Assembly (NCBI GenBank): GCA_017617335.1
Contig: JAFZWK010000038.1
Span: 1 to 63,244, forward strand
DNA length: 63,244 nucleotides
Source: Bacteroidaceae bacterium
Lineage (GTDB): Bacteria; Bacteroidota; Bacteroidia; Bacteroidales; Bacteroidaceae
Direction: 5' to 3'
Below are positions 17,122 to 27,084 of the stretch, piece after piece; position 1 is the stretch's first letter; the number at the start of each line of letters is the position of its first letter. The position numbers and the translations under genes were made by a program. Below the pieces are notes generated by a model that saw nothing but the letters and a program-made list of their open reading frames with translations, did no database searches and was not told where the DNA came from.

Positions 17122-17793
17122 ATGAAGTTAGAGGTTTGTTGTGCTGATTTGGCCAGTTTGCGTGCTGCCGTAGAGGGGGGAGCGCATCGTGTGGAACTCT
17201 GTCAGGCTTTGGGGCTGGATGGATTGACTCCCTCTGCAGGAATGATAGAGATGGCTGTTGAGAGTAGAATCACGGTTCATGTGCTGATTCGTCCTCGCGA
17301 GGGAAACTTTGTCTACAGTCAGGACGAGGTGGAATGTATGGCGCGTGATATCCGCATGGCTCGCTCGTTGGGTGCTCACGGCGTGGTGATTGGGGCCTTG
17401 ACGGAAAAGGGTGACATAGATTTGGCGACGTGTCAGCGGCTGATGGATGAGGCTCAGGGAATGCATGTTACTTTCCATCGAGCCTTTGATGTGTGCCGTG
17501 ATCCGCTGACAGCCTTCGAGCAAATTCTATCCTTGGGATGTGACCGCCTGCTGACCTCTGGACATGAGCGTACCGCTGAGGAAGGGATCCCCCTAATAAG
17601 TCAACTCGTTGAGATTGCAAAGTCAACACGTCGAGATGGAGATTTCAACGTGTTGCCTGGCTCGGGTGTAAGTGTCGAAAATGCTGCACGTATTCTAAAA
17701 GAAACGGGAGCCAAGGAAATCCATGGCTCCCTGAGAAAAGATGGCCATACCGACGTGGGGATGGTCAGAAGTGTAGTTGCTACAATTTCCTGA
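17122..17793 (+). CDS. cutC: Copper homeostasis protein CutC-like (223 aa)
   Basis: The ATG at 17122 gives MKLEVCCADLASLRAAVEGG, the standard CutC start; an upstream TTG at 17104 only adds six residues. Other family blocks are AHRVELCQALGLDGLTPS, VLIRPREGNFVYSQDE, MTFHRAFD-like VTFHRAFDVCRDP, LLTSGHERTAEEG and NVLPGSGVSVENA. The family is a TIM-barrel protein implicated in copper handling, though its biochemical role is unsettled. The stretch from QLVEIA to FNVLPGS, about residues 160-182, is encoded by three 22-bp units like the intergenic repeat at 30292, and looks a few residues longer than usual here. The 3' end overlaps the convergent neighbour by 14 bp. Confidence 0.9.
   Translation: MKLEVCCADLASLRAAVEGGAHRVELCQALGLDGLTPSAGMIEMAVESRITVHVLIRPREGNFVYSQDEVECMARDIRMARSLGAHGVVIGALTEKGDIDLATCQRLMDEAQGMHVTFHRAFDVCRDPLTAFEQILSLGCDRLLTSGHERTAEEGIPLISQLVEIAKSTRRDGDFNVLPGSGVSVENAARILKETGAKEIHGSLRKDGHTDVGMVRSVVATIS
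17602..17667 (+). repeat. Three 22-bp repeat units inside cutC
   Basis: Cores CAACTCGTTG (17602), CAACACGTCG (17624) and CAACGTGTTG (17646) are exactly 22 bp apart. The first unit continues GAGATTGCAAAGT, close to the first unit of the intergenic array (GAAACCGCAAAGT after its core). Three units are 66 bp, so the reading frame is kept. Confidence 0.6.
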
Positions 17794-20302
17794 TTACCTG
17801 CAAGAGTTGCTCACCCAATCCGATGGTGTATCCTTGGCTGCTCCAAACTACGCGGTTGAAGGTGTCAGCCATCATGATGATGGGTAATTCGTCTCCATTT
17901 ACCAACTTGTTGCGCATCAGGGCGACCGCCGTTTCCTTGTTGGCGACTCCAAACGTCATGTTGGCAGGCAAGTTTGGAAAATCCTTGGCTTGGAATCTGT
18001 CGGCTTCCTCCTGATTGGGGAAGAGGAGAATTATACTGCGTCCCCATTGCTCCAGTTGGGGAGCAACGGCAGCCAAGTCTCGCAGCACGTGGTTGGAGGG
18101 CTCGTGGTTGCTGCGTATGAGACCTACCACAAAATAGCCACGACCGCTTGTTTTCAGCACTGAGGTCTCGCTTCCATCCATTGTGTGGAAGAGCGATTCG
18201 CTGTCGAAATTGCCCAAGACTCTCAACTCATCCTTGTCGTTGCGCAGAATGAGGGGCACGCTGGTCGTTTTGCCTGCCTGGATGGGGAAGAACTCTAAGT
18301 GTGTCAGTATGCCTCCGTTGGCCAGACGTGTGCCAGTAACCAGAAGATACTGTCCTGCACTCATTGGGGTGGCATCCTTGAAGGTGCTCATCCATGTGGT
18401 TTCCTCGGAGAACTCCTGAAGCTGTGGGCGCCCTTCTTGGATGAGGGAGAGGGTGAAATGGCTGTAGTAGGAGGGATTCTGCTGAACTTCCCTGTTTTCG
18501 TAAAGAAGAGTGAGGTTGCCCTGAGGCTCCTGATTCGGATTCTCCTCCTCGAAGGTTACGTTGTGCCAGTTGGAACTTAAATCTGCCCATTGCACCTTGC
18601 CTGTCACCTCGTCGATACGTGAGAAGATGCCAATGCTGCGTGCTGCGGCCACGAAGAATATGTCACGACTGTGGTGATCCGTCACCCGATGGCGGTAGAC
18701 TCCAACTGGACTCATGCACAGCAGTTGGGGATTGCGGCTGTCGTCTACCGTGATGCTGTCGCGCGTCCACTGGATGAGTTTGCTCACATCTCCCATCCCT
18801 GAGAAGGCCTCTTTGAGCGTGGCGCGATAGGGGGTAAGCATCTCGTTGCTGATGCGTGGAGCCAGCACGTATTCTTTCCACAAGGGATGTCCTACGAAGA
18901 TGGTTTGTGTGGCTGCGTCCTTGAGCACTTCCATGCTGACGTCGGAGAGATCCTTGTCGTTGAGCGTTGAGACAACATTCCCTGCACGATTCTTAGCTAA
19001 TCGACTTTCCTCGAATTCTCGGATGGTTTTCCAGTTGGAACGTGCACGCAGTTCAGGCATCGACTCATAGAAAAGTTTCTTTCCGTCCTCTCCGCTTTCC
19101 TCGTCCTCGCTGTCAAGTTGGAGTCGTGCAAAATTCTCTTTCATATAGGCATTACGGATGCTGTCTTCCTTGGCCAGTCTCTGCTTGTTGTTCTCGATTT
19201 GTTCCTCAGTTTGGTCAGGAATGTTCTTGTGTTCTGAAGGAGGAATAAGTTCCAAGTCGAAACTGCCGCTAAAGGACTCGTCATAGGCAAGAACGACAGT
19301 AACGGTATCCTCTTTCCCTACACTGGCTTTTTGGAATCCGAACCTGTTCTTCTGACTTGCCCAGACGAGCATATCGCCCAGTCCACTGGTCAAGAAAGTA
19401 AAGCCTTGCTCATCTGTCTGTTTGGTGACGAGGGGATAGAACTCTCCATAGTTGTAGAGACGGAAGTCAACAGTGGCCGACGGGACGGCTCGTCCTTTGA
19501 GATCCTGTACTTTGACGGTTAGCTTGCTGACAGGCGCATAGTTCTCGGTGACGTTAATTTCCGTGTAGCAGGCATTTTTACTTACCACTTCCTCTGGCCC
19601 ATCATAGTCTCCAAACACTTTCGTGTGCATAAGCATACCTCGGCTGGCAGGTGCATTGAACCATCCTAAATCCAACACCGCTTCAGGCTCGCAGGCACCC
19701 ATGAAGTGCCATTTCCCGTCTACCCAAGCTTCCACCCAGGCGTGGTTGTCATCGGTGTGAGCCCATCGAGGTGTATATACTTGTCTGGCAGGTATGCCGA
19801 CAGCACGCAAGGCTGCTACGGTGAAGGTGCTTTCTTCGCCACATCGTCCGATGGCTGTCCTCATGGTCACAAGAGGGGATTTTGTACGACTGTTGGAGGG
19901 TTGGTATGTGACGTGTTCATGACACCAGTGATTCACCTCCAGAACAGCATCGTACATGCTCAGATCCTTAACGCGATCTTTAAGTTCCTGATAGAGTACC
20001 GTTCGAGCCTCGTCGAGGTTTTCATTATTGATTCGGACAGGCAGGACGAAGTGCCTCCATTCTCGCTCAGGTATCTTTTTCCCCCAAAGCATTTCCCTTC
20101 GAGCCTGGAGAGTGGAGCGCACGCAGTTCTCCCAGAATTCACGTGGATAGTCCACACTATCGGGAAGGGGCATACTGGCATAGAGGAACTCGAGTGCCTC
20201 CTTTTCCTGTTCTTGCTGAGATGGTGAGCAAGCCAAGATGAAAAAAGCAAGGAGCCCTACAATCAGAAGGGCTCCTTGGCGTATGTGCTTTTTAGTTTGC
20301 AT
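17780..20302 (-). CDS. Transglutaminase-like domain lipoprotein (840 aa)
   Basis: A lipoprotein signal is present (LLIVGLLAFFILACSPS, Cys25). A transglutaminase/protease-like core lies near 115-205: Cys154 in AIGRCGEESTFTVAALRAVGIPA, His187 in TDDNHAWVEAWVDG, and a following GKWHFMGACEPE. This keeps the Cys-His pair and the GIPAR signature. After it come beta-sandwich-like repeats (VKVQDLKGRAVPSATVDFRLYN resembles a carboxypeptidase-regulatory fold) and a long C-terminal half without clear family. In Bacteroidetes such proteins often accompany glycan- or glycoprotein-degrading loci. It overlaps the GH125 gene by 11 bp, so it is the last gene of the mannosidase operon. Perhaps it cleaves the peptide part of a glycoprotein. 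Confidence 0.8.
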   Translation of the reverse strand: MQTKKHIRQGALLIVGLLAFFILACSPSQQEQEKEALEFLYASMPLPDSVDYPREFWENCVRSTLQARREMLWGKKIPEREWRHFVLPVRINNENLDEARTVLYQELKDRVKDLSMYDAVLEVNHWCHEHVTYQPSNSRTKSPLVTMRTAIGRCGEESTFTVAALRAVGIPARQVYTPRWAHTDDNHAWVEAWVDGKWHFMGACEPEAVLDLGWFNAPASRGMLMHTKVFGDYDGPEEVVSKNACYTEINVTENYAPVSKLTVKVQDLKGRAVPSATVDFRLYNYGEFYPLVTKQTDEQGFTFLTSGLGDMLVWASQKNRFGFQKASVGKEDTVTVVLAYDESFSGSFDLELIPPSEHKNIPDQTEEQIENNKQRLAKEDSIRNAYMKENFARLQLDSEDEESGEDGKKLFYESMPELRARSNWKTIREFEESRLAKNRAGNVVSTLNDKDLSDVSMEVLKDAATQTIFVGHPLWKEYVLAPRISNEMLTPYRATLKEAFSGMGDVSKLIQWTRDSITVDDSRNPQLLCMSPVGVYRHRVTDHHSRDIFFVAAARSIGIFSRIDEVTGKVQWADLSSNWHNVTFEEENPNQEPQGNLTLLYENREVQQNPSYYSHFTLSLIQEGRPQLQEFSEETTWMSTFKDATPMSAGQYLLVTGTRLANGGILTHLEFFPIQAGKTTSVPLILRNDKDELRVLGNFDSESLFHTMDGSETSVLKTSGRGYFVVGLIRSNHEPSNHVLRDLAAVAPQLEQWGRSIILLFPNQEEADRFQAKDFPNLPANMTFGVANKETAVALMRNKLVNGDELPIIMMADTFNRVVWSSQGYTIGLGEQLLQVIRKL

Positions 20303-21725
20303 ACATGTTCACTATTAGTTCGCCCAGTAGAGTGTTTGCCCAGGCAAACCATGAGCGGGTGAATTTGGTAGCATCATCTTTGTTAAAAGACTCATGCATG
20401 AATCCTGTTCCACCATCTGTCTTCAGAATCTCCTGTAGGCACCATTCTTGTTCGGCACGATCTTCAGTGGTCAGAGCTTTCATGACGAGACTCATGGGCC
20501 AAGGCTTGTCCAGTCCGCAGTGTGGACCTCCGATACCTTCACCTGCCTCGCCACGGAAGAAATAGGGATTGTCCTCGCTCCAGCAGAATTTACGAGTATT
20601 CTGATATATGGGGTCATTGATATCCACTCCACACAGGTATGGCATACAGAGCAGGCTGGGAGCATTGGAGTCATCCATCAGCAGGGCACTGCCATAGCCG
20701 TCGACCTCGAAAGCATAGATATCTCCATACTTGGGATGCTTCACGATGGCATATTCCTGAATGGCCATGCTCACTTGGGATGCCATCTGCTCACACTCAC
20801 TTGCCAAAACGGTCTCTTTGTTTACCTTGCGCAGTATTGTGGCAGCTTTGCGCAGAACATCCACGGCAAAGAAATTGCTGGGAATCAGATAAGGGAAGAT
20901 TGTGGAGTCGTCGGAAGGACGGAATGCACTGGCAATCAAGCCACAGGCCTTGCCTGGATGGCCATACCCGCTATTGCTGCGCGTGTCGTGGTAAGCACGG
21001 GTCTGGCGGCGGAAATGGTAAGATGTTTTGATGCCATTCCAGTTCTGTTGCTCACGGAAAGTGTCGAGGATGGCTCGCATGACTTTGAGCCACTTCTCGT
21101 CGAAAATGCTCTCGTCGCCCGTCTGCAGCCAGTACTCGTAGGCCAAACGCAGGGGATAGCAAAGAGAATCAATTTCGTACTTGCGCTCGTGGAGTTCCTT
21201 CTTCATCTCTGTCTCGTCGCTTTGCCACTCGCCACCTGTCGGCCCTATGTTGAAAGCGTTGGCATAGGGGTCAATGAGGATGCAAGCGAACTGACGCTTT
21301 ATAACGCCGCGAATCAGATGACGCAGAGGTTCATCCTCTTTCACGTATCTCAGATAAGGCCAAACCTGGGCACCACTATCGCGTAGCCACATGGCGTGGA
21401 TATCACCCGTGTAGACGAAAGTGTCATCATCACCATTGGCATTGCTATAATGAACAGTGGTGTCGAGTGTGTTGGGGAAGCAGTTCTGGAACATCCAGAA
21501 GAGTTTTGGGTTGATGGCAGTAAGTTTGTCTTTCAGGGCTTCTATCTGGCGCTCTACAGCTTCACTGCGGAACAGACGGTCCTTCTCGGCAGGACGCAGG
21601 TCCTTGATGGTGCTCTGTACGGCCACTTGATTCTTGCGTGCAGCAGGATCTGGCACTTCAAAAAGGGTTGTGCTGCTGGCTACCAATGGTGTGCACATCA
21701 GCAGGGAAAGGAGTATCTTCTTCAT
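20292..21725 (-). CDS. GH125 exo-alpha-1,6-mannosidase-like protein (477 aa)
   Basis: A signal peptide (MKKILLSLLMCTPLVASS) precedes a GH125-type (alpha/alpha)6 barrel. Recognisable blocks are VYTGDIHAMWLRDSGAQVWPYL, DPYANAFNIGPTGGEWQSDE, YEIDSLCYPLRLAYEYW, GKACGLIASAFRPSDDS, MPYLCGVDINDP and TGFMHESFNKDDATKFTRSW. Known members are metal-independent alpha-mannosidases, often active on alpha-1,6-linked mannose. It sits between a GH92 gene (31 bp upstream) and the transglutaminase-like gene, all on the minus strand. Together they suggest high-mannose N-glycan or mannan trimming. Confidence 0.9.
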   Translation of the reverse strand: MKKILLSLLMCTPLVASSTTLFEVPDPAARKNQVAVQSTIKDLRPAEKDRLFRSEAVERQIEALKDKLTAINPKLFWMFQNCFPNTLDTTVHYSNANGDDDTFVYTGDIHAMWLRDSGAQVWPYLRYVKEDEPLRHLIRGVIKRQFACILIDPYANAFNIGPTGGEWQSDETEMKKELHERKYEIDSLCYPLRLAYEYWLQTGDESIFDEKWLKVMRAILDTFREQQNWNGIKTSYHFRRQTRAYHDTRSNSGYGHPGKACGLIASAFRPSDDSTIFPYLIPSNFFAVDVLRKAATILRKVNKETVLASECEQMASQVSMAIQEYAIVKHPKYGDIYAFEVDGYGSALLMDDSNAPSLLCMPYLCGVDINDPIYQNTRKFCWSEDNPYFFRGEAGEGIGGPHCGLDKPWPMSLVMKALTTEDRAEQEWCLQEILKTDGGTGFMHESFNKDDATKFTRSWFAWANTLLGELIVNMYAN

Positions 21726-21756
21726 TTGTCTTTAAATTATTTTGGGGGAATTCTGT

Positions 21757-23925
21757 TTATTTCTCACTCATATAGACGTCCAAAGTGCCGCCATCCATGA
21801 TTTCTTGATGGGTGATATAGGTTCTCTTCAACTGTTTTCCGTTGAGTACATATTTTTTCACGTAGATGGCCTTATCGCTACCGCCGTGGGTACGAATAGT
21901 GAAGGTCTTGTCGCCAAGCAGAGGAATGGTGGCTTCCTCCACGATGGGAGAGCCAAGTTGATACGTTCCTCCGCATGGTTCAACCTGATAAAATCCGAGA
22001 GCTGACAGGATGTACCATGCCGACATTTGTCCCACATCCTCATTGCCGCAAAGGCCTGCAGGCTGGTCCGTGTAGAGTTCGTTCATCACATAACGCACCC
22101 ATTTCTGGGTTTTCTTAGGTTGATCCACATAGTTATACATATATAGAACATGGTGGCTTGGCTCGTTACCATGAGCGTATTGACCCACCAGACCAGAGAT
22201 GTCAGGAGCATGATTATCACCCAGATCGCTGTCGGCAGCCAGCAAGTCATCCAGTCGCTGATCCAGTGCCTTAGGGCCACCCATCAGGTCGGCAAGACCC
22301 AGCACGTCATGTGGAACCAGGAAGATGTACTGGAAGGGATTGCCTTCGGTGTAGTCATGCGTCTGCTGGTTTAGGTTAAAGTTTGCAGGCAAGGGGCGGA
22401 AGTTGCCCTGCATATCCAAGGCACGCATGCATCGGGCTTTCTCATCCCAAAGTTTCTTGTAGTTGAGGCTTAGTTCATAAAATCTCACGCTGTCTTCTTT
22501 GTGCCCCAGTTTGCCAGCTACCTGTGCGGCAGCCCAGGAAGCAATGTAGTACTCCATGCTCTTGGCTACGGTCTCATTCTCACGTCCATCATAAGGTAAA
22601 TAACCCAGCTCAGACAGATAATCCTTACCACGCAGAGGCACACGGCGGTTAGGAGAAAACTCAGTAGGCAACATGCTGGCCTTGATGGCGTTGTAGGCTT
22701 CTTCCACGTTCATATCGCCCATCTCGTCCTTCATGATAATGTCAGCCAAGACAGAGACACCTGGCTCGCCCACCATGCAGTATGTATCATTGCTTACCAA
22801 ATGCCAGACGGGTAATTCTCCATGCTCCTTATAGATAGCCATCATGGTCTTGGCATAAGAGCGCATGCGGTCAGGCATGATGATGGTGGCCAAAGGATGT
22901 GCAGCGCGATAGGTGTCCCAGAGGCTCCAAGTGGTCAGGGTTTCATAGTCGGCGCCACGGTGAATCTCCAGATCTGATCCCATGTAATCACCTGTATAGT
23001 CACACCATACTTGAGGTGCCACCATATAATGATACATGGCAGTGTAGAATATTCGACTCTCACGTTCGGTGCGGAATTTAGCCTGCACGCGAGCTAGTTG
23101 GGTGTTCCATGCTTCATCAGCAGCCTTCTTCACTTCTTCGAAATCCCAAAAACGGTTTTCCATGTTCATGTTAAGCAACGCGTTGGCTTCGCTGGTAGGA
23201 GAAATAGCCACTTTTGCCATAATCTGATCGCCAGGTCCCACTTCGAAAGTAGCCTCACCGTAGCGTGCTTCAGCATCCTCACAAAGCCAGTTGTGAATGG
23301 GTTTGTTGAAACGGATACAGAAGAAAACGCGTTGGTCGGCAGCCCAGCCGTTGCTCCGACGGTATCCCATTAAAGTAAATTCATCTACGGGTACCACGCG
23401 AGTTTCGCGGGCAGTACCTCCTACAGCATTCTCCAAATCGATAGTGATACGGGCATTGTTGCTTCCCTTAGGGAAGGTGAACCGATACATAGCGGTGCGA
23501 CAAGTTGCAGTCACTTCGGCACGGATACCAAATTTTTCAAGCAGAACAGCATAGTAGCCTGGCTCAGTCACTTCATTGTCATGACTGTAAGCTGAAGCAA
23601 GTCCTTCGCGGCTCAATTCCTGATCACCGTAACCTGGCATTAGGGCAACAGACCCCAGATCGCCACATCCTGTTCCGCTCAAATGCATCTGACCAAAACC
23701 AATAATTTTCTTGCCACTCTCGTGGTAACCTGAACACCAATCCCAACCTTCCTCCAACTGAGTAGGGCCAGCATTTACCATGCCGAAGGGTACATTGGCA
23801 CCCATGAATACATGTCCATGATCGCCCGTGCCTATACGAGGATCAACATACTGAGTCAGATTCTGTCCGTAGGCAGACATACCAGTTAACAACAGGACAG
23901 CTACAGAAAACAGTTTATTTCTCAT
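21757..23925 (-). CDS. GH92 alpha-mannosidase (722 aa)
   Basis: A signal peptide (MRNKLFSVAVLLLTGMSAYG) is followed by the classic GH92 opening YVDPRIGTGDHGHVFMGAN and VPFGMVNAGPTQ. Other marks are FGQMHLSGTGCGDLG, TTWSLWDTYRAAHPL and the C-terminal GLCGNEDVGQMSAWYILSAL, which holds Ca-site and catalytic-region residues of this family. GH92 enzymes are Ca-dependent exo-alpha-mannosidases, most often alpha-1,2 or alpha-1,3. The protein is probably periplasmic. It is the first gene of the GH92-GH125-transglutaminase operon, with a -7 element upstream. Confidence 0.93.
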   Translation of the reverse strand: MRNKLFSVAVLLLTGMSAYGQNLTQYVDPRIGTGDHGHVFMGANVPFGMVNAGPTQLEEGWDWCSGYHESGKKIIGFGQMHLSGTGCGDLGSVALMPGYGDQELSREGLASAYSHDNEVTEPGYYAVLLEKFGIRAEVTATCRTAMYRFTFPKGSNNARITIDLENAVGGTARETRVVPVDEFTLMGYRRSNGWAADQRVFFCIRFNKPIHNWLCEDAEARYGEATFEVGPGDQIMAKVAISPTSEANALLNMNMENRFWDFEEVKKAADEAWNTQLARVQAKFRTERESRIFYTAMYHYMVAPQVWCDYTGDYMGSDLEIHRGADYETLTTWSLWDTYRAAHPLATIIMPDRMRSYAKTMMAIYKEHGELPVWHLVSNDTYCMVGEPGVSVLADIIMKDEMGDMNVEEAYNAIKASMLPTEFSPNRRVPLRGKDYLSELGYLPYDGRENETVAKSMEYYIASWAAAQVAGKLGHKEDSVRFYELSLNYKKLWDEKARCMRALDMQGNFRPLPANFNLNQQTHDYTEGNPFQYIFLVPHDVLGLADLMGGPKALDQRLDDLLAADSDLGDNHAPDISGLVGQYAHGNEPSHHVLYMYNYVDQPKKTQKWVRYVMNELYTDQPAGLCGNEDVGQMSAWYILSALGFYQVEPCGGTYQLGSPIVEEATIPLLGDKTFTIRTHGGSDKAIYVKKYVLNGKQLKRTYITHQEIMDGGTLDVYMSEK

Positions 23926-23970
23926 AATGTTTCTATTTATATTTCTTTTCTTTTTTTGTGTTTCTTTGGG

Positions 23971-23979
23971 GCAAATTTA
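23971..23979 (-). promoter_or_regulatory. -7 element for the mannosidase operon
   Basis: On the minus strand TAAATTTGC fits TAnnTTTGY, 45 bp before the GH92 ATG at 23925. It lies just downstream of the groEL terminator. Confidence 0.45.
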
Positions 23980-24010
23980 TAGAAAAAAACGATATATACC
24001 TCGTGTTTTG

Positions 24011-24050
24011 AAAAAAAAAGAGGCTGTGACACAGATAATGCACACAGCCT
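24011..24050 (-). terminator. Rho-independent terminator of groESL
   Basis: On the minus strand AGGCTGTG (24050-24043) pairs perfectly with CACAGCCT (24028-24021), followed by C and a run of nine T (24019-24011). It lies 31 bp after the groEL stop. Confidence 0.9.
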
Positions 24051-24080
24051 ATGCTATAATGATATTTTAGAACACCTTTT

Positions 24081-25733
<1,653 letters not shown>

Positions 25734-26006
25734 TTATTTCAGGATTGCTACTACATCATTCTGGCGCATGATAAGGAACTTCTTACCGTCATGTTCCAAC
25801 TCAGTGCCAGCATACTTGCCATAGAGGACAACGTCCCCCTCTTTCAGTACCATCTCTTCATCTTTGGTGCCACTACCTACAGCAACGATGGTTCCCTGAA
25901 GGGGTTTCTCTTTTGCTGTGTCAGGAATAATGATTCCACCAACTGTCTTTGTCTCTGCGGGAGCGGGCTCGATGAGCACGCGGTCTGCCAATGGTTTAAT
26001 ACTCAT
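25734..26006 (-). CDS. groES: Co-chaperonin GroES (90 aa)
   Basis: [20 protein letters not shown], the mobile-loop region [15 protein letters not shown], then [10 protein letters not shown] and [10 protein letters not shown] are all standard GroES. It caps GroEL. It is the first gene of groESL; a sigma-54-like TGGCAC element lies about 50 bp upstream. Confidence 0.99.
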   Translation of the reverse strand: MSIKPLADRVLIEPAPAETKTVGGIIIPDTAKEKPLQGTIVAVGSGTKDEEMVLKEGDVVLYGKYAGTELEHDGKKFLIMRQNDVVAILK

Positions 26007-26053
26007 AATCTATTTTCTTTAAATATTGAACATTATAATTTCTGCCTTATTCC

Positions 26054-26069
26054 TACGAAGCGTGTGCCA
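26054..26069 (-). promoter_or_regulatory. Possible sigma-54-like element upstream of groES
   Basis: On the minus strand TGGCACACGCTTCGTA resembles the -24/-12 consensus TGGCACGNNNNTTGCW. All six TGGCAC positions match, but the -12 GC dinucleotide is GT. A near -7 element (TACTGTTTGG, with a 3-bp instead of 2-bp spacer) overlaps just upstream. Which is the real promoter is open. Confidence 0.3.
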
Positions 26070-26148
26070 AACAGTAACATGCGCCATTTTGTCAGTCTCA
26101 TATGACATATTTTTGTCCATTTTGTCGGTTAGTTGTTTGTTTTTTTGT

Positions 26149-26157
26149 TATCTTTGT
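26149..26157 (+). promoter_or_regulatory. -7 element for the membrane protein/GH106 pair
   Basis: TATCTTTGT matches TAnnTTTGY, 45 bp before ATG 26203. A TTTG at 26121-26124 is 24 bp upstream, somewhat far for a -33. Confidence 0.5.
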
Positions 26158-26202
26158 GCAGAAATATATTCCTTTTGATAGGATTTGCGTAGGTTTTTTT
26201 AC

Positions 26203-27084
26203 ATGAGAATTGCACTTACATATCTTGCCATCTTGGGAATGGTAATTTTAATTCTCAGTTTGATCCCAATAAGATCCGATCAGGCTTGGGAACCCGCTGT
26301 TATCATTCCTGTTACTGCAGTGCTTTTTACCTTACTTATTTATCTTTTGTGTGAGATAGCACATACGGGTGACCATCCCTGGTGGATTTTCATTACTGCA
26401 ATCTTCGTCCTGATTTTCTTTCCAGGTGCTTCTACTTTTTTTCTTTTAGATGAAGCATCGGTCATAGAACTTAGTTCGCAGTGTATTGTTCCATTCTTCA
26501 TAGGTCAATATAATCGGGTTAGTCAACGTGAGTTCCGTCGATGGTATATGCTGATGTTGCTGATGGGAATCTTCTGCAGCTATACTCACGATGGAGTTAC
26601 CATACCTCTTTGTGCTGGTTTCTTGTGGTTGGCTTTTCTCAATCGTGACAATTTTTTCCATTCTGGCTGCTGGCCTATGGTGGTAGGTTTTCTCATTGGC
26701 ACCAGCATCAGTGTATGGCAAGCTTACAATGCGGGCGTTTCAGGATCTCCTTCGGATATCGAAGCTCTCACTTCTCGCACCACTTTGGCTATCCAGCTCC
26801 TTTGGGATACCAAGATTTTTCTTTTTTTCATTGGCTTGACAGGTTACCTTAGTGTGTCCCTTTGGGGACGTCGGCTTCTTATCCAAACGATTCGTAACCA
26901 GTCGCTACTTAGTTGGTGTACCATTTTCTCCTTTTGTGCACGTCCCTTTGCTCCGTTAGGACTGGAGAATGCTGTTACAGGAGTTTGCTTTTTTGCCATG
27001 ATGTGGGCTCTTTGTTTGGGTCATAGCTTGGCACTTAAATGGAATTATAGTAAAACCGTTAAAAATATAAACACAATCACATGA
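26203..27084 (+). CDS. Polytopic inner-membrane protein of unknown function (293 aa)
   Basis: Not recognised with certainty. The ATG at 26203 is chosen over a TTG at 26185. About eight to nine hydrophobic helices alternate with short loops, for example YLAILGMVILILSLIPI, VIIPVTAVLFTLLIYLL, WIFITAIFVLIFFPG and IFLFFIGLTGYLSVSLW. The loop VSQREFRRWYM and the pattern CSYTHDGVTIPLCAGFLWL recall DUF6056-type glucosyl/GtrA-like membrane proteins, but this is weak. It is translationally coupled (4-bp overlap) to the downstream GH106-like hydrolase, which is an unusual partner for it. Confidence 0.7.
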   Translation: MRIALTYLAILGMVILILSLIPIRSDQAWEPAVIIPVTAVLFTLLIYLLCEIAHTGDHPWWIFITAIFVLIFFPGASTFFLLDEASVIELSSQCIVPFFIGQYNRVSQREFRRWYMLMLLMGIFCSYTHDGVTIPLCAGFLWLAFLNRDNFFHSGCWPMVVGFLIGTSISVWQAYNAGVSGSPSDIEALTSRTTLAIQLLWDTKIFLFFIGLTGYLSVSLWGRRLLIQTIRNQSLLSWCTIFSFCARPFAPLGLENAVTGVCFFAMMWALCLGHSLALKWNYSKTVKNINTIT

